Positions 54,136 to 63,350 of a stretch of DNA of 64,000 nt are shown here, one piece after another. This DNA comes from Bacteroidales bacterium (GTDB lineage: Bacteria; Bacteroidota; Bacteroidia; Bacteroidales; P3), in the NCBI GenBank assembly GCA_017934545.1, contig JAGBJI010000005.1, forward strand, positions 124,001-188,000, read 5' to 3'. Made by a program: the position numbers and the translations under genes. Within the stretch, counting starts at the first letter, position 1, and every line of letters begins with the position of its first letter. The notes beneath the pieces are model-generated. The model saw only the letters and a list, made by a program, of their open reading frames with translations, was not told the origin of the DNA and made no database searches.

Positions 54136-55851
54136 CTATTCAGCCCACGCTTTAAGTTCTTCCAATTTTAAAGCAGGAATATCCAATTTGTTTTTCTTTC
54201 TCAATCCGTTTAAATCATTGAAAAGTTTGTTTATGTTGGCCGTTTTCAGATTTTCGGTGCTGCCTATACCGGCTTTATGCAGCAATTCTATCCAAACCGA
54301 AGGTATACCTTTGGCCTGAAAATCATCGTCCGAACTAACGGCTTGTTGAACTTCTGGTTTCATTTGCGGGAAGAACAACACGTCTTGTATGGATTCGGAG
54401 TTTGTCATCATCATTGCCAAACGGTCAATGCCTATTCCCAATCCGCTTGTAGGCGGCATACCGTACTCTATTGCACGCAAAAAGTCTTCGTCAAGCACCA
54501 TACTTTCAGGGTCGCCGCGTTTGCCGAGTTCCAATTGGTCTTCAAATCTTTTGCGTTGGTCAATAGGGTCGTTCAATTCTGAATATGCGTTGCAGATTTC
54601 TTTACAGTTGCAAATGGCTTCAAACCTTTCGACCAATCCTTCTTTGCTGCGGTGTTTTTTAGCCAGAGGTGACATCTCTATAGGGTAATCGTAGATGTAT
54701 GTAGGTTGGATTAACTGTCCCTCACACTTCTGTCCGAAAATTTCGTCTATCAGTTTGCCTTTGCCCATTGTGTCATCAACCTCAACGTTTAGTTGTTTGG
54801 CGGTTTTACGCAGAGCATCTTCGTCCATGTTTGATATATCCACGCCCGTAAAATGTTCTATGGCTTCGTACATTGTATAACGTTTCCAAGGACGGCGGAA
54901 ATCTATAACATTTTCCCCTACTTTTACTTTTGTCGTTCCGTGCAATGCCAAAGCTATACGCTCAACCATTTCCTCTACGGTGTCCATCATCCAAAAGTAA
55001 TCCTTGTATGCAACGTACAATTCCATCTGTGTAAACTCGGGATTGTGGAATCTGTCCATACCTTCGTTGCGGAAATCCTTTGAGAATTCGTATACTCCCG
55101 GGTATCCTCCCACAATAAGTTTTTTCAAATACAGTTCGTCTGCAATGCGGAGATACAAATCCATGTCCAAAGTGTTGTGATGGGTCTTGAAAGGCCTTGC
55201 CGCAGCACCTCCGTATACAGGTTGCAATATAGGTGTTTCAACTTCCAAATAACCTTTTTCGTTAAGATAGTTTCGCATGGTGTCAACTATCAGCGTACGT
55301 TGTACGAAAGTCTTTTTGACCTGCGGGTTTACAATCAAATCAACATAACGTTGGCGGTAGCGTTGTTCCGCATCGGTGAAAGCATCATAAGTAACTCCGT
55401 CTTTTTCTTTGACTATCGGCAAAGGACGCAGGCTCTTGCACAATACCGTAAGTTCTTTTACATGCACCGAAATCTCGCCTGTCTTGGTTCTGAACACAAA
55501 TCCTTTCACGCCTATGATGTCCCCTATGTCTAATAGTTTCTTAAAGACGGTGTTATACATGGTCTTGTCTTCATTAGGGCATATTTCGTCGCGGTTGAGA
55601 TAGAGTTGTATACGGCCTTTGCCGTCCTGAATCTCGCAAAACGACGCCGCACCCATAATTCTGCGGGACATAATTCTGCCGGCAATGATTACGTCTTGTT
55701 TGAAATAATTTTCGTCTTTTTCAAACTCCGTTGCTATTTCTTCGGTGTCGGTATTGATATGAAACATAGGTGCCGGATAAGGATTGATACCGAGATTTCT
55801 CAATTCCTGTGCGGCATTTCTTCTTTGCAGTTCCTGTTCGCTGAATTCCAT
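54136..55851 (-). CDS. lysS: Lysine-tRNA ligase (class II)
   Basis: 571 residues. An OB-fold domain ([32 protein letters not shown]) is followed by motif 2 [20 protein letters not shown] and motif 3 [16 protein letters not shown]-terminal extension of about 70 residues beyond motif 3 ([33 protein letters not shown]) resembles the helical tail in other Bacteroidetes LysS. It lies 10 bp after the ompH-like gene. Confidence 0.95.
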   Translation of the reverse strand: MEFSEQELQRRNAAQELRNLGINPYPAPMFHINTDTEEIATEFEKDENYFKQDVIIAGRIMSRRIMGAASFCEIQDGKGRIQLYLNRDEICPNEDKTMYNTVFKKLLDIGDIIGVKGFVFRTKTGEISVHVKELTVLCKSLRPLPIVKEKDGVTYDAFTDAEQRYRQRYVDLIVNPQVKKTFVQRTLIVDTMRNYLNEKGYLEVETPILQPVYGGAAARPFKTHHNTLDMDLYLRIADELYLKKLIVGGYPGVYEFSKDFRNEGMDRFHNPEFTQMELYVAYKDYFWMMDTVEEMVERIALALHGTTKVKVGENVIDFRRPWKRYTMYEAIEHFTGVDISNMDEDALRKTAKQLNVEVDDTMGKGKLIDEIFGQKCEGQLIQPTYIYDYPIEMSPLAKKHRSKEGLVERFEAICNCKEICNAYSELNDPIDQRKRFEDQLELGKRGDPESMVLDEDFLRAIEYGMPPTSGLGIGIDRLAMMMTNSESIQDVLFFPQMKPEVQQAVSSDDDFQAKGIPSVWIELLHKAGIGSTENLKTANINKLFNDLNGLRKKNKLDIPALKLEELKAWAE

Positions 55852-55861
55852 TGTATGTTGA

Positions 55862-56593
55862 TTATTTGTTTTTCTTTACATTTTCATATTCTTCGTTAAG
55901 GCCTTTAACGATTTCGTCCGTTATATCCATTCCCTCGTCTATATATAACGTAGGTCCGTTGACCCTTGACACGCTCATTATCACGTTGTATTTGTCGTGT
56001 TTGGCGTTGTAATCTTTCACAAAAGCAAGAACGGCGTTGAGCAATTTCTCGTTTTGCTGTGCAACTTCCTGTTGAAACTGTGCAGGTTGCTGTTGCATGG
56101 CCTGCGAAAGTTGTTGTTCCCTTTGCTGAAAATCTTTTTCTTTGGCTTGTTGTTGGGTAAGAGTTAAGTTTTGGCCTGTTTTCAGGTATTCCTGTTCTTC
56201 TTTTTGCAGTTGGGTCAGTTTGTTTTTCAGTGAAGACTCAATGCTTGCCTGTTTAGCCTTTAAATCTTTCTGCATTTCCACCGCCATGGTATATTTAGCC
56301 ATGATGGTGTCGGTATTGATATATGCTATTTTCAGGTTGCCAGACTGAACCACTTTTTCGGCTTTTACTTTGACAGGGGCGTCGTTGCCGCCTTTTTTGC
56401 ATAATCCTATAATTGCAACTATTAATGCCACACATGCCACAATCAAAGAGCATACAGGCAACAATATGTTGCGTTTTGAACATGAAGAGTTGGTTGCATT
56501 GTCAGAAGAGTTGCAGGTTTGCTCTTCAACTTGTTGCGTATCAAACTGATTGGTTGTTTGTTCGGTTTGATTGATATTAGTATTTTCTTCCAT
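55862..56593 (-). CDS. Membrane-anchored OmpH/Skp-like protein
   Basis: 243 residues. It has a low-complexity Asn/Thr/Gln N-terminus (about 1-40), one membrane span ([23 protein letters not shown]), then an OmpH core ([28 protein letters not shown]), a Gln-rich coiled coil and [28 protein letters not shown]. It differs from the soluble pair at 44.5-45.5 kb by having an inner-membrane anchor and a cytoplasmic tail. It leads the lysS-S41 operon. A -7 box TATTTTTG lies at 56631-56624. Confidence 0.8.
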   Translation of the reverse strand: MEENTNINQTEQTTNQFDTQQVEEQTCNSSDNATNSSCSKRNILLPVCSLIVACVALIVAIIGLCKKGGNDAPVKVKAEKVVQSGNLKIAYINTDTIMAKYTMAVEMQKDLKAKQASIESSLKNKLTQLQKEEQEYLKTGQNLTLTQQQAKEKDFQQREQQLSQAMQQQPAQFQQEVAQQNEKLLNAVLAFVKDYNAKHDKYNVIMSVSRVNGPTLYIDEGMDITDEIVKGLNEEYENVKKNK

Positions 56594-56739
56594 ATAAAGA
56601 TAAAAATTTTATTAAATTAGTTGCAAAAATACAAAATAATTTACAACTATCGGTATCAATAAGATAAATTTTGAATTTGAAAACATATTTAAAATCCGCC
56701 TTTTTTGAAAACGCCGCCGCTTAACGCCGAATCAATTTT

Positions 56740-56844
56740 GCCCCTTCTGAAAGTAAATGCAAAAAAATCTGATTTTTTGCCTCAAAAAAATAGGTTTTTT
56801 CGGTCAAAAAATGTGTTTTTTTTGAGATTGTTTTCAGAAAGGGC
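56740..56844 (-). repeat. 105-bp A/T-phased palindromic element, copy 8 (inverted)
   Basis: Read on the minus strand the units are ACACA (a variant of TCACA), CCTAT and TCAGA. The terminal repeats are GCCCCTTCTGAAAGTAA and a slightly eroded TTTTCAGAAAGGGC. It lies between two minus-strand genes. Confidence 0.88.
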
Positions 56845-56854
56845 AAAAACAAAA

Positions 56855-56895
56855 CCTGCAAGGGCATTTCTCAATTCAGAAAAAGCACTTGCAGG
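56855..56895 (-). terminator. Terminator of the DPP3/gpsA operon
   Basis: CCTGCAAG and CTTGCAGG form an 8-bp stem with a long loop. On the minus strand it is followed by TTTTGTTTTT. Confidence 0.6.
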
Positions 56896-56930
56896 CAGAG
56901 GTTAATCAAATGTATTTTAATGTTTTACTT

Positions 56931-57917
56931 TTAGCAGAATTTGTCCAACAGGCGTGAAAATTCCTTTTTCGGACTTTTCTTTTCATATAATATATTGTAT
57001 ACCGCCTCTGCGATAGGAAGCGTTACGCCGTATTGTTGGTTGGTTTTGTGAATACATTGTGCCGAATAGAAACCTTCGGCAATCATTTTCATTTCCAGTT
57101 GTGCCGATTTCACACTGTAACCCTGTCCAATCATCTGTCCGAACGTGCGGTTGCGGGAGTGTTGCGAGTAGGCAGTGACAAGCAAATCGCCCAAGTATAC
57201 CAAGTGTTCTATGTTGCGTTGTTTAGGTGCGGCGGCGTCAAGAAAACGTTCCGTTTCCTGTATGGCGTTGCTTATCAAAACCGCAACGAAATTGTCGCCG
57301 TAGTTCATTCCCTTGGCTATACCGGCTGCCAAAGCATAAATATTCTTCATCACGGCTCCGTATTCTATGCCTGCAATGTCGTTGCTTGTGACGGTTTTTA
57401 CGAATTTACAACCTATTACTTTTGCAATTTCTTCTGCAAACGTTGTGTCTTCGCTTGCACAGGTCAGATAAGTAAGCCTTTCCGACGCTATTTCTTCCGC
57501 ATGCGACGGTCCGCTTATGACTCCCAAAGAATCAAAAGGAATATCAAAAACTCTGTGAAAGTAATCGGAAACGATTTCATTAGATGACGGCACTATACCT
57601 TTTATAGCCGAAACAATTTTTTTATTTTTAAATTCTTCCTTGTTTACATCCTGTAAAGAAATCTCCAAAAATGCTGCGGGAATGACAAAAAAAATTATAT
57701 CCGCTTCGGATATCACTTGATGAATGTCGTTGGATACGGAGATTTTTTGCTTTTCCAACTCACAGAAACTTAAATACAACGGATTGTAACCGTCATTTTC
57801 AACTCCTTCTTTTATTTCCGTTTCCCTGACCCACCAATATATTTTGTTGTGAGTTGAAGTCAATATTTTAACAATGGCGGTGGCCCAAGAACCACCGCCC
57901 ATTACTGCAATATTCAT
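56931..57917 (-). CDS. gpsA: Glycerol-3-phosphate dehydrogenase [NAD(P)+]
   Basis: 328 residues. NAD-binding MNIAVMGGGSWATAIVKIL, then FFVIPAAFLE, ISGPSHAEE, VKTVTSNDIAGIEYGAVMKNIYALAAGIAKGMNYGDN (with the catalytic lysine) and HSRNRTFG. It makes sn-glycerol-3-phosphate for phospholipid synthesis. It starts 6 bp after the DPP3-like gene. Confidence 0.95.
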   Translation of the reverse strand: MNIAVMGGGSWATAIVKILTSTHNKIYWWVRETEIKEGVENDGYNPLYLSFCELEKQKISVSNDIHQVISEADIIFFVIPAAFLEISLQDVNKEEFKNKKIVSAIKGIVPSSNEIVSDYFHRVFDIPFDSLGVISGPSHAEEIASERLTYLTCASEDTTFAEEIAKVIGCKFVKTVTSNDIAGIEYGAVMKNIYALAAGIAKGMNYGDNFVAVLISNAIQETERFLDAAAPKQRNIEHLVYLGDLLVTAYSQHSRNRTFGQMIGQGYSVKSAQLEMKMIAEGFYSAQCIHKTNQQYGVTLPIAEAVYNILYEKKSPKKEFSRLLDKFC

Positions 57918-57923
57918 TATATG

Positions 57924-59555
57924 TTATAAACCTAAAACTTGTCTTCCTTGTTTAAAGCGTACATCCACAGGAATGCCTGCTGAATTTATTCTGTCCAAAT
58001 CTTGTTGCAATACTTCGGAAACAACAGCGTTTGCTTTGGAATATTTTTGTGCGGCCGCCATGTCGCCGTTGCCTTCCATTTCCAACAGGAATGCAGCCCA
58101 AGATTTAATACACTCTTTGGCTTTATCAAAATCTATGGTGTAGATTCCTTTATCGTTGCGTTTGAACGCACCGTTCTTTTCAAACCAATTAAAACACATT
58201 ATGTTGGCTCTGCCGTGTGCTTCGGTAACTCCGAAACGTATTGAACGGAACAGACCTGCCACGTAAGTAGCTATGCATTGCTCTTCGGTCAAATCTTTAA
58301 CTTCGCCTTTCTTTATAAGTTCGCTTATCATATAAAGACCCAATACGTCAGCCTTTGCTTCTTCGTATGCAGAGTATTCACTACCCAATGCCTTACGAAC
58401 AGGAGTTGACGAGCCGACAACATTTTTTATTCCCAATCCGTGGGCAACTTCGTGGAATGTAACGTCGGAAAAGAAAGCGTTAAAGTTAACCAATTTCAAT
58501 TGTTCTTGATTCATCACTTGTTTTGCGATAGGCATAACGATTGCATCAAACTTCGCTTGCATTGCGTTCTTAAGTTGCAGACGTCTTGAGCCTTTTGCCA
58601 ACTGCACTTTCTCGTCATTAGGCAGGTTAATTGCGATAGTCTTTCCTGCAGCATTGCAATCACCACCGTAATACAACACATCGTAAACGTTCAAATCGGA
58701 TTCCGTTCCGGGTTTTTCTTGTTTGTATTTAGCATCTACAGGTAAATTTCTTTGCAATTCAGGTAAATATTTAATGAATTTAGATAATTTTTTGCTCCAT
58801 TCAGGGTCTTTTACAAGGACAAAGCCTTCGAACGAAGTTTTTAAGCCGAATAACTCATCGTCATAGTTTTCTATCGGACCGACAACGAAATCCAAATTAC
58901 TGTCCTTCATATCCATCCAAGCCATATCGGATTCAAAATATTCGTTTGTGCGTAATGCGATGATTCTTTTCTCCAAATAATTTTTCAAACCTTTGTTTTC
59001 GGTGATTGAAGCGGCTTTTTCCATCAGTGCAATGGCTTTATCCAAATGTTCTTTGTACTCTTCGTAATATCCTCTTACGAACAATTTGCCGTCATCGCCT
59101 CTTCGGATAACCGTATATTGAGAATTTTTAGCTTCATCCTCCAATGCGTCAAATTCTTCCTTAGTCATGTCGGCCGGATAGAAGTTTACGCCCGGTAGTT
59201 TCACTTTTGCGTTTTCTATAAACGGTTTCCAATCCGCCATTCTGTCCCACGGACCGTAATTAATCAACGCAAATTCTTTTTGCCATGGGTCTTCAATGGA
59301 AAGGATTTCGTTTTTGTCGCCGTAAGCCTGCAACCAATAGATGTCATCCATTATTTGTGCGGCGTCAATCATCAATCCCAAGACTTCCTTTTCGCTTTCC
59401 GACAAAAAAGAAATATCGGTTTTCAACTCTACTTCAGCATACTGCTTTACTTTTTGCTCAACCGTCATGGTCATATCCTTAACTTCTTTTTGTTTAGTGC
59501 CGCACGATGCCAACAAAGCAACCGCCGCAAGGCACAATACCGTTATTTTTTTCAT
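57924..59555 (-). CDS. DPP3-like zinc peptidase lipoprotein (M49-related)
   Basis: 543 residues. The lipoprotein signal MKKITVLCLAAVALLASC has its lipobox cysteine at C18. The body matches the Bacteroidetes dipeptidyl-peptidase 3 family: FFSDVTFHEVAHGLGIKN carries H-E-x-x-H, and EEAKADVLGLYM supplies the third ligand glutamate. Classical DPP III has HExxGH with one more residue, so this is the HEVAHGLG subclass related to plant NUDT3 N-termini. It probably trims peptides at the envelope. A -7 box TAATTTTG (59602-59595) lies upstream; gpsA follows. Confidence 0.8.
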   Translation of the reverse strand: MKKITVLCLAAVALLASCGTKQKEVKDMTMTVEQKVKQYAEVELKTDISFLSESEKEVLGLMIDAAQIMDDIYWLQAYGDKNEILSIEDPWQKEFALINYGPWDRMADWKPFIENAKVKLPGVNFYPADMTKEEFDALEDEAKNSQYTVIRRGDDGKLFVRGYYEEYKEHLDKAIALMEKAASITENKGLKNYLEKRIIALRTNEYFESDMAWMDMKDSNLDFVVGPIENYDDELFGLKTSFEGFVLVKDPEWSKKLSKFIKYLPELQRNLPVDAKYKQEKPGTESDLNVYDVLYYGGDCNAAGKTIAINLPNDEKVQLAKGSRRLQLKNAMQAKFDAIVMPIAKQVMNQEQLKLVNFNAFFSDVTFHEVAHGLGIKNVVGSSTPVRKALGSEYSAYEEAKADVLGLYMISELIKKGEVKDLTEEQCIATYVAGLFRSIRFGVTEAHGRANIMCFNWFEKNGAFKRNDKGIYTIDFDKAKECIKSWAAFLLEMEGNGDMAAAQKYSKANAVVSEVLQQDLDRINSAGIPVDVRFKQGRQVLGL

Positions 59556-59660
59556 TGTTTTATATAATTATATGGTTATATTCATATAAGGCTGCAAAAT
59601 TAATAAAATATTTTGTAATTCATAAGGCGTTTTACGCAACAATTTTGCCGCTATATTATA

Positions 59661-62057
59661 TTAATGTATCTCCAGCCAATTGTCACCCCAACCCATTTCG
59701 GCAAGCACAGGGACGTTTGCCAGCGGCAAAGCGTTCTCCATGGTTTGTTTTACCAAGAATTTCATCTGTTCCAATTCGTCTTTGGCAACGTCAAAGATAA
59801 GTTCGTCATGGATTTGCAGAATCATTTTGCTCTTTAAGTTATGGTTCTTTATGTTGTCATACATCTTTACCATAGCCGTTTTAATCATGTCGGCACCCGT
59901 TCCCTGAACTGTCATGTTCACTGCGTTGCGTTCGTCAAACGAACGCAGATTTCCGTTTGATGAGTTGATATTGTTCAGATAACGTCTTCGTCCCATAATT
60001 GTTTTTGCATAGCCGTTGGTGCGGGCGAATTGTATCCTATCTTTGATAAATTCCGCAATCTTCGGAAATGAAACGAAATATTGGTCAATCAAATTCTGTG
60101 CTTCCGTACGTTTTATGCCCAATCCCTGCGACAGACCGAACGCACTGACGCCGTAGATTATGCCGAAGTTAACGCTTTTTGCCGCCGAACGCATTTGTTT
60201 GGTCACTTCACTTGCGGGAACTCCGTAAATCTTGGCTGCCGTTGCCGTGTGGATGTCGTGGTTGAGCGAAAACTCGTTGCACATATGCTCATCACCGCTC
60301 ATAGAGGCTATGATACGCAACTCTATCTGCGAATAGTCGGCCGAAAGCAACAAATGGTTTTCGTCCGATGCCACAAAAGCCTTGCGGATTTCTTTTCCCA
60401 TCTCCGTACGTATAGGAATATTCTGCAGATTAGGATTTGTGGAAGAAAGCCTTCCAGTTGCGGTGACGGTTTGGTTGAAAGTTGTGTGAATCTTTCCCGT
60501 TTTCCTGTCAGCCAAAAGCGGAAGTGCGTCAACGTAAGTACTTTTCAGTTTGGTTATTTCGCGGAAAAGCAAAACTTTTTCAATTACTGGGTGGCTGTCT
60601 TTAAGTTTTACCAACACTTCTTCCGCCGTTGAATATTGTTTGGTGCGGGTTTGCTTGGTTTTTTTGTCACCCTGAATGTTCAGTTTGTTGAATAATATTT
60701 CCCCTAACTGTTTCGGGGATGATATATTGAATTCTTCGCCCGCCAAAGCAAAGATTTCGCTTTGCAGGGTGTCTTTTTGTTTTTGCAAATTGGCGGAAAA
60801 CTCTTTTATGGCGTTGTTGTCAAACCGTACGCCTTCGTTTTCCATGTCTGTCAATACGTCTTTGAGCGGCAGTTCTACGTTGTAATACAAATCTTCCAGT
60901 CCGTCTTGTTTTAGTTTTTGAAGATATTGTTCTTTGACCTGTTGTGCGTGCGATATTATGTAATCCGTGTCCTGACGTTGTTCGGGGTTGATAAGATAAC
61001 CCGCCAACAAAATAGGGTAATATTCGCTTTTTTTGTCAATAATCGCAGGCTTTGTGCTTTGCGTTTGCGGTGCAGCGGGTGCAGCAAATGAAAATAAATC
61101 GGGCTGAACGCCGTTTGTTGCGGAGGGTTTAACATCGGCTGACGGCGTAGCGTCTTGTTGCAATTCTGCAATGCTGACGGAAGAATACATTTTGTAGAAT
61201 CTTTCGGCAAATTTGCGGAACTCCAAATCGTCAAACAATGCCTTGCAGGCAACAAAGTCGGGGGTTTTCAGTTCAAATGCCTCTTTGTCAAAATCAACAG
61301 GCACATTCAGACGGATGGTTGCCAATTCTTTGGAAAGTATTGCCAAATCCCTGTTTTCTTCCATCGCTTTGCGGATGCTTTTGTTCTCTATCTTGTCCGT
61401 ATTTGCCAAGATGTCTTCAATACTGTCAAATTGCTGCAAAAGCATTTTAGCTTTCTTTTCGCCTATTGTAGGAACTCCGGGAATGTTGTCGCTGCTGTCG
61501 CCCATCAATCCTAAAAAGTCAATAACCTGTGAGGTGTTGCGTATTTCAAATTTAGCCAATACTTCGTCCGTTCCCCATATCTGCTCTTTTGAAAAGCCCG
61601 TTGCCAACCTTAATATATGTATATTGTCCTCAACTATCTGCGCATAGTCCTTGTCGGGTGTGACCATAAAAACTTCAAACCCTTGTTGTTTCGCTTTTTT
61701 TGCCAACGTACCCACCACGTCGTCGGCTTCAAAACCCTCGCACGACACTTTGGCAATGTTCATCGCCTCAATAAACCGTTCAATATACGGAATGCTGTCA
61801 CGCAACTCCTCGGGCATAGCCTGACGGTTGGCTTTGTATTGTTCAAACTCTTGTTTGCGGAACGTAGGTTGCTTGCTTTCAAAGGCAATGGCCATCAAGT
61901 CGGGTTTATATTTGCTTATAATGTCCAACACGGAGTTGGCAAAACCCAATATAGCCGAAGTGTTCAGCCCTTTACTGTTAATACGCGGATTTTTGTTCAG
62001 TGCATAAAACGACCTATATATAAGAGCAAAAGCGTCTATCAAAAAAAATTTTTTCAT
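59661..62057 (-). CDS. polA: DNA polymerase I lacking a recognisable proofreading domain
   Basis: 798 residues from MKKFFLIDAFALIYRSFYALN. The 5'-nuclease domain (1-290) has CEGFEADDVVG, VTPDKDYAQ and GLMGDSSDNIPGVPTIGEKKA. The polymerase domain (about 395-798) has motif A LLSADYSQIELRIIASM, motif B RSAAKSVNFGIIYGVSAFGL and motif C LQIHDELIFDV. Between them only about 100 residues remain, mostly a Pro/Ala/Gln linker, against about 190 in E. coli. The usual SLDTETTG and NIKYDM exonuclease motifs are absent. The start at 62057 is preferred because a -7 box (62082-62075) lies upstream of it. Confidence 0.93.
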   Translation of the reverse strand: MKKFFLIDAFALIYRSFYALNKNPRINSKGLNTSAILGFANSVLDIISKYKPDLMAIAFESKQPTFRKQEFEQYKANRQAMPEELRDSIPYIERFIEAMNIAKVSCEGFEADDVVGTLAKKAKQQGFEVFMVTPDKDYAQIVEDNIHILRLATGFSKEQIWGTDEVLAKFEIRNTSQVIDFLGLMGDSSDNIPGVPTIGEKKAKMLLQQFDSIEDILANTDKIENKSIRKAMEENRDLAILSKELATIRLNVPVDFDKEAFELKTPDFVACKALFDDLEFRKFAERFYKMYSSVSIAELQQDATPSADVKPSATNGVQPDLFSFAAPAAPQTQSTKPAIIDKKSEYYPILLAGYLINPEQRQDTDYIISHAQQVKEQYLQKLKQDGLEDLYYNVELPLKDVLTDMENEGVRFDNNAIKEFSANLQKQKDTLQSEIFALAGEEFNISSPKQLGEILFNKLNIQGDKKTKQTRTKQYSTAEEVLVKLKDSHPVIEKVLLFREITKLKSTYVDALPLLADRKTGKIHTTFNQTVTATGRLSSTNPNLQNIPIRTEMGKEIRKAFVASDENHLLLSADYSQIELRIIASMSGDEHMCNEFSLNHDIHTATAAKIYGVPASEVTKQMRSAAKSVNFGIIYGVSAFGLSQGLGIKRTEAQNLIDQYFVSFPKIAEFIKDRIQFARTNGYAKTIMGRRRYLNNINSSNGNLRSFDERNAVNMTVQGTGADMIKTAMVKMYDNIKNHNLKSKMILQIHDELIFDVAKDELEQMKFLVKQTMENALPLANVPVLAEMGWGDNWLEIH

Positions 62058-62074
62058 CTCTTGTTTATTTTTTG

Positions 62075-62082
62075 CAAAGGTA
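62075..62082 (-). promoter_or_regulatory. Putative -7 box of polA
   Basis: Minus strand TACCTTTG. It lies inside the longer reading frame (ATG at 62114) and supports the shorter start. Confidence 0.45.
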
Positions 62083-62158
62083 AACAATTTTCCGTTACTA
62101 TTTTTCACTTGCAAACAGTGTAACTGCGTCTGACAATACTATATAAAGGTTTTAAAAC

Positions 62159-62285
62159 ATTCTTTTGAGAAACTAAAAATAAAAAACATATGTTTTTGAA
62201 ATGAAAAACATATGTTTTTTGATTAAAATTCATATGTTTTTTTGAAAAAATACATATGTTTTTTTAAAACGGATTCTGAAAAGGG
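62159..62285. repeat. Divergent four-unit element with CATATG cores
   Basis: About 127 bp: four A-run/CATATG/T-run units (AAAAAACATATGTTTTT, AAAAACATATGTTTTTT, AATTCATATGTTTTTTT, AATACATATGTTTTTTT) between CTTTTGAGAAACTAA and GGATTCTGAAAAGGG. The length equals the 105-bp element plus one unit of 22 bp. It lies between divergent polA and glsA. Confidence 0.7.
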
Positions 62286-62384
62286 AAAAATCTTTGCGGT
62301 AAAATAAAAATTCAGAACGTAGATTTATTAATCAAATTTTATATTCCCGTAGCTTTAAAATACGGGTATGTTGATATTTTGTTC

Positions 62385-62392
62385 TATCTTTG
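62385..62392 (+). promoter_or_regulatory. Putative -7 box of glsA
   Basis: TATCTTTG, 24 bp before ATG 62417. No convincing -33 element. Confidence 0.4.
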
Positions 62393-62416
62393 CAACTGCG
62401 TAACTCATATACAGAT

Positions 62417-63331
62417 ATGGACTATCAGAAAATAATACAAGACGTATACGAAAAAGTGCAGCCGTTTGCCAAAACGGGCAAGCAGGCTGACTATATACCG
62501 GCATTGGCAAAGGTAAACCCAGACCAATCGGGCGTTTGCCTAAAGACATTGGACTTGCAGCAGTATTCAGTAGGCGAGAGCAAGGTAAGATTTTCCATCC
62601 AAAGTATTTCAAAGGTGTTTTCGCTGGCGGTAGCTCTGTCTTGCGAGGGCAAAAACCTATGGCAAAGAATGGGCAAAGAACCTTCGGGCAATGCGTTCAA
62701 TTCTTTGGTTCAGTTGGAATTGGAACACGGCATTCCGCGTAACCCTTTCATCAACGCAGGTGCAATAGTTGTGGCGGACGTTTTGCTTTCGCATCTTGCC
62801 AACCCCGAAGAAGAGTTTATAGATTTTGTACGCAATATATCCGAAAGCGAAACGGTCAACTACAATTTCTCCGTTGCCCGTTCCGAACGCAGCAACGGAT
62901 ATTTGAATGCAGCTATTGCCAATCTTTTAAAGTACCACGGCAATATAAAAAATGATATAGAACATGTGTTGCAGTTCTATTTTCTTATGTGCAGTATAGA
63001 GATGAATTGTACAGAACTGTCAAATGCCTTTCTGCGTTTTGCCGACCATAGAAAAGAATTCAACTATTGCAACGTCCATCTCACCTCTTCGCAGGTGAAA
63101 CGTATCAACGCAATAATGCAGACCTGCGGTTTTTACGATGAATCGGGCGAATTTTCATACCTTGTAGGTCTTCCGGGCAAGAGCGGAGTGGGAGGCGGCA
63201 TTTGTGCAATCTATCCCCAAAGGTATGCAGTCACGGTGTTTTCCCCGAGATTGAACGCCAAAGGCAACTCGGTGGTGGGTATGAAGTTTTTGGAACTGTT
63301 GACAACGGAAACAAAAGAGTCAATATTTTAA
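62417..63331 (+). CDS. glsA: Glutaminase
   Basis: 304 residues, the usual length. Beta-lactamase-fold amidase that hydrolyses glutamine to glutamate and ammonia. The active-site S-x-x-K is in FSIQSISKVFSLAVAL. Other motifs are GKEPSGNAFNSLVQLE, PRNPFINAGAI, SERSNGYLNAAIANLLK-like RSERSNGYLNAAIA, MQTCGFYDESGEFSYLVGLPGKSGVGGGI and GNSVVGMKFLELL. ATG 62417 is chosen because an upstream in-frame ATG at 62390 lies in the -7 box. Confidence 0.95.
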   Translation: MDYQKIIQDVYEKVQPFAKTGKQADYIPALAKVNPDQSGVCLKTLDLQQYSVGESKVRFSIQSISKVFSLAVALSCEGKNLWQRMGKEPSGNAFNSLVQLELEHGIPRNPFINAGAIVVADVLLSHLANPEEEFIDFVRNISESETVNYNFSVARSERSNGYLNAAIANLLKYHGNIKNDIEHVLQFYFLMCSIEMNCTELSNAFLRFADHRKEFNYCNVHLTSSQVKRINAIMQTCGFYDESGEFSYLVGLPGKSGVGGGICAIYPQRYAVTVFSPRLNAKGNSVVGMKFLELLTTETKESIF

Positions 63332-63350
63332 TATTAAATATTTGTATGGT

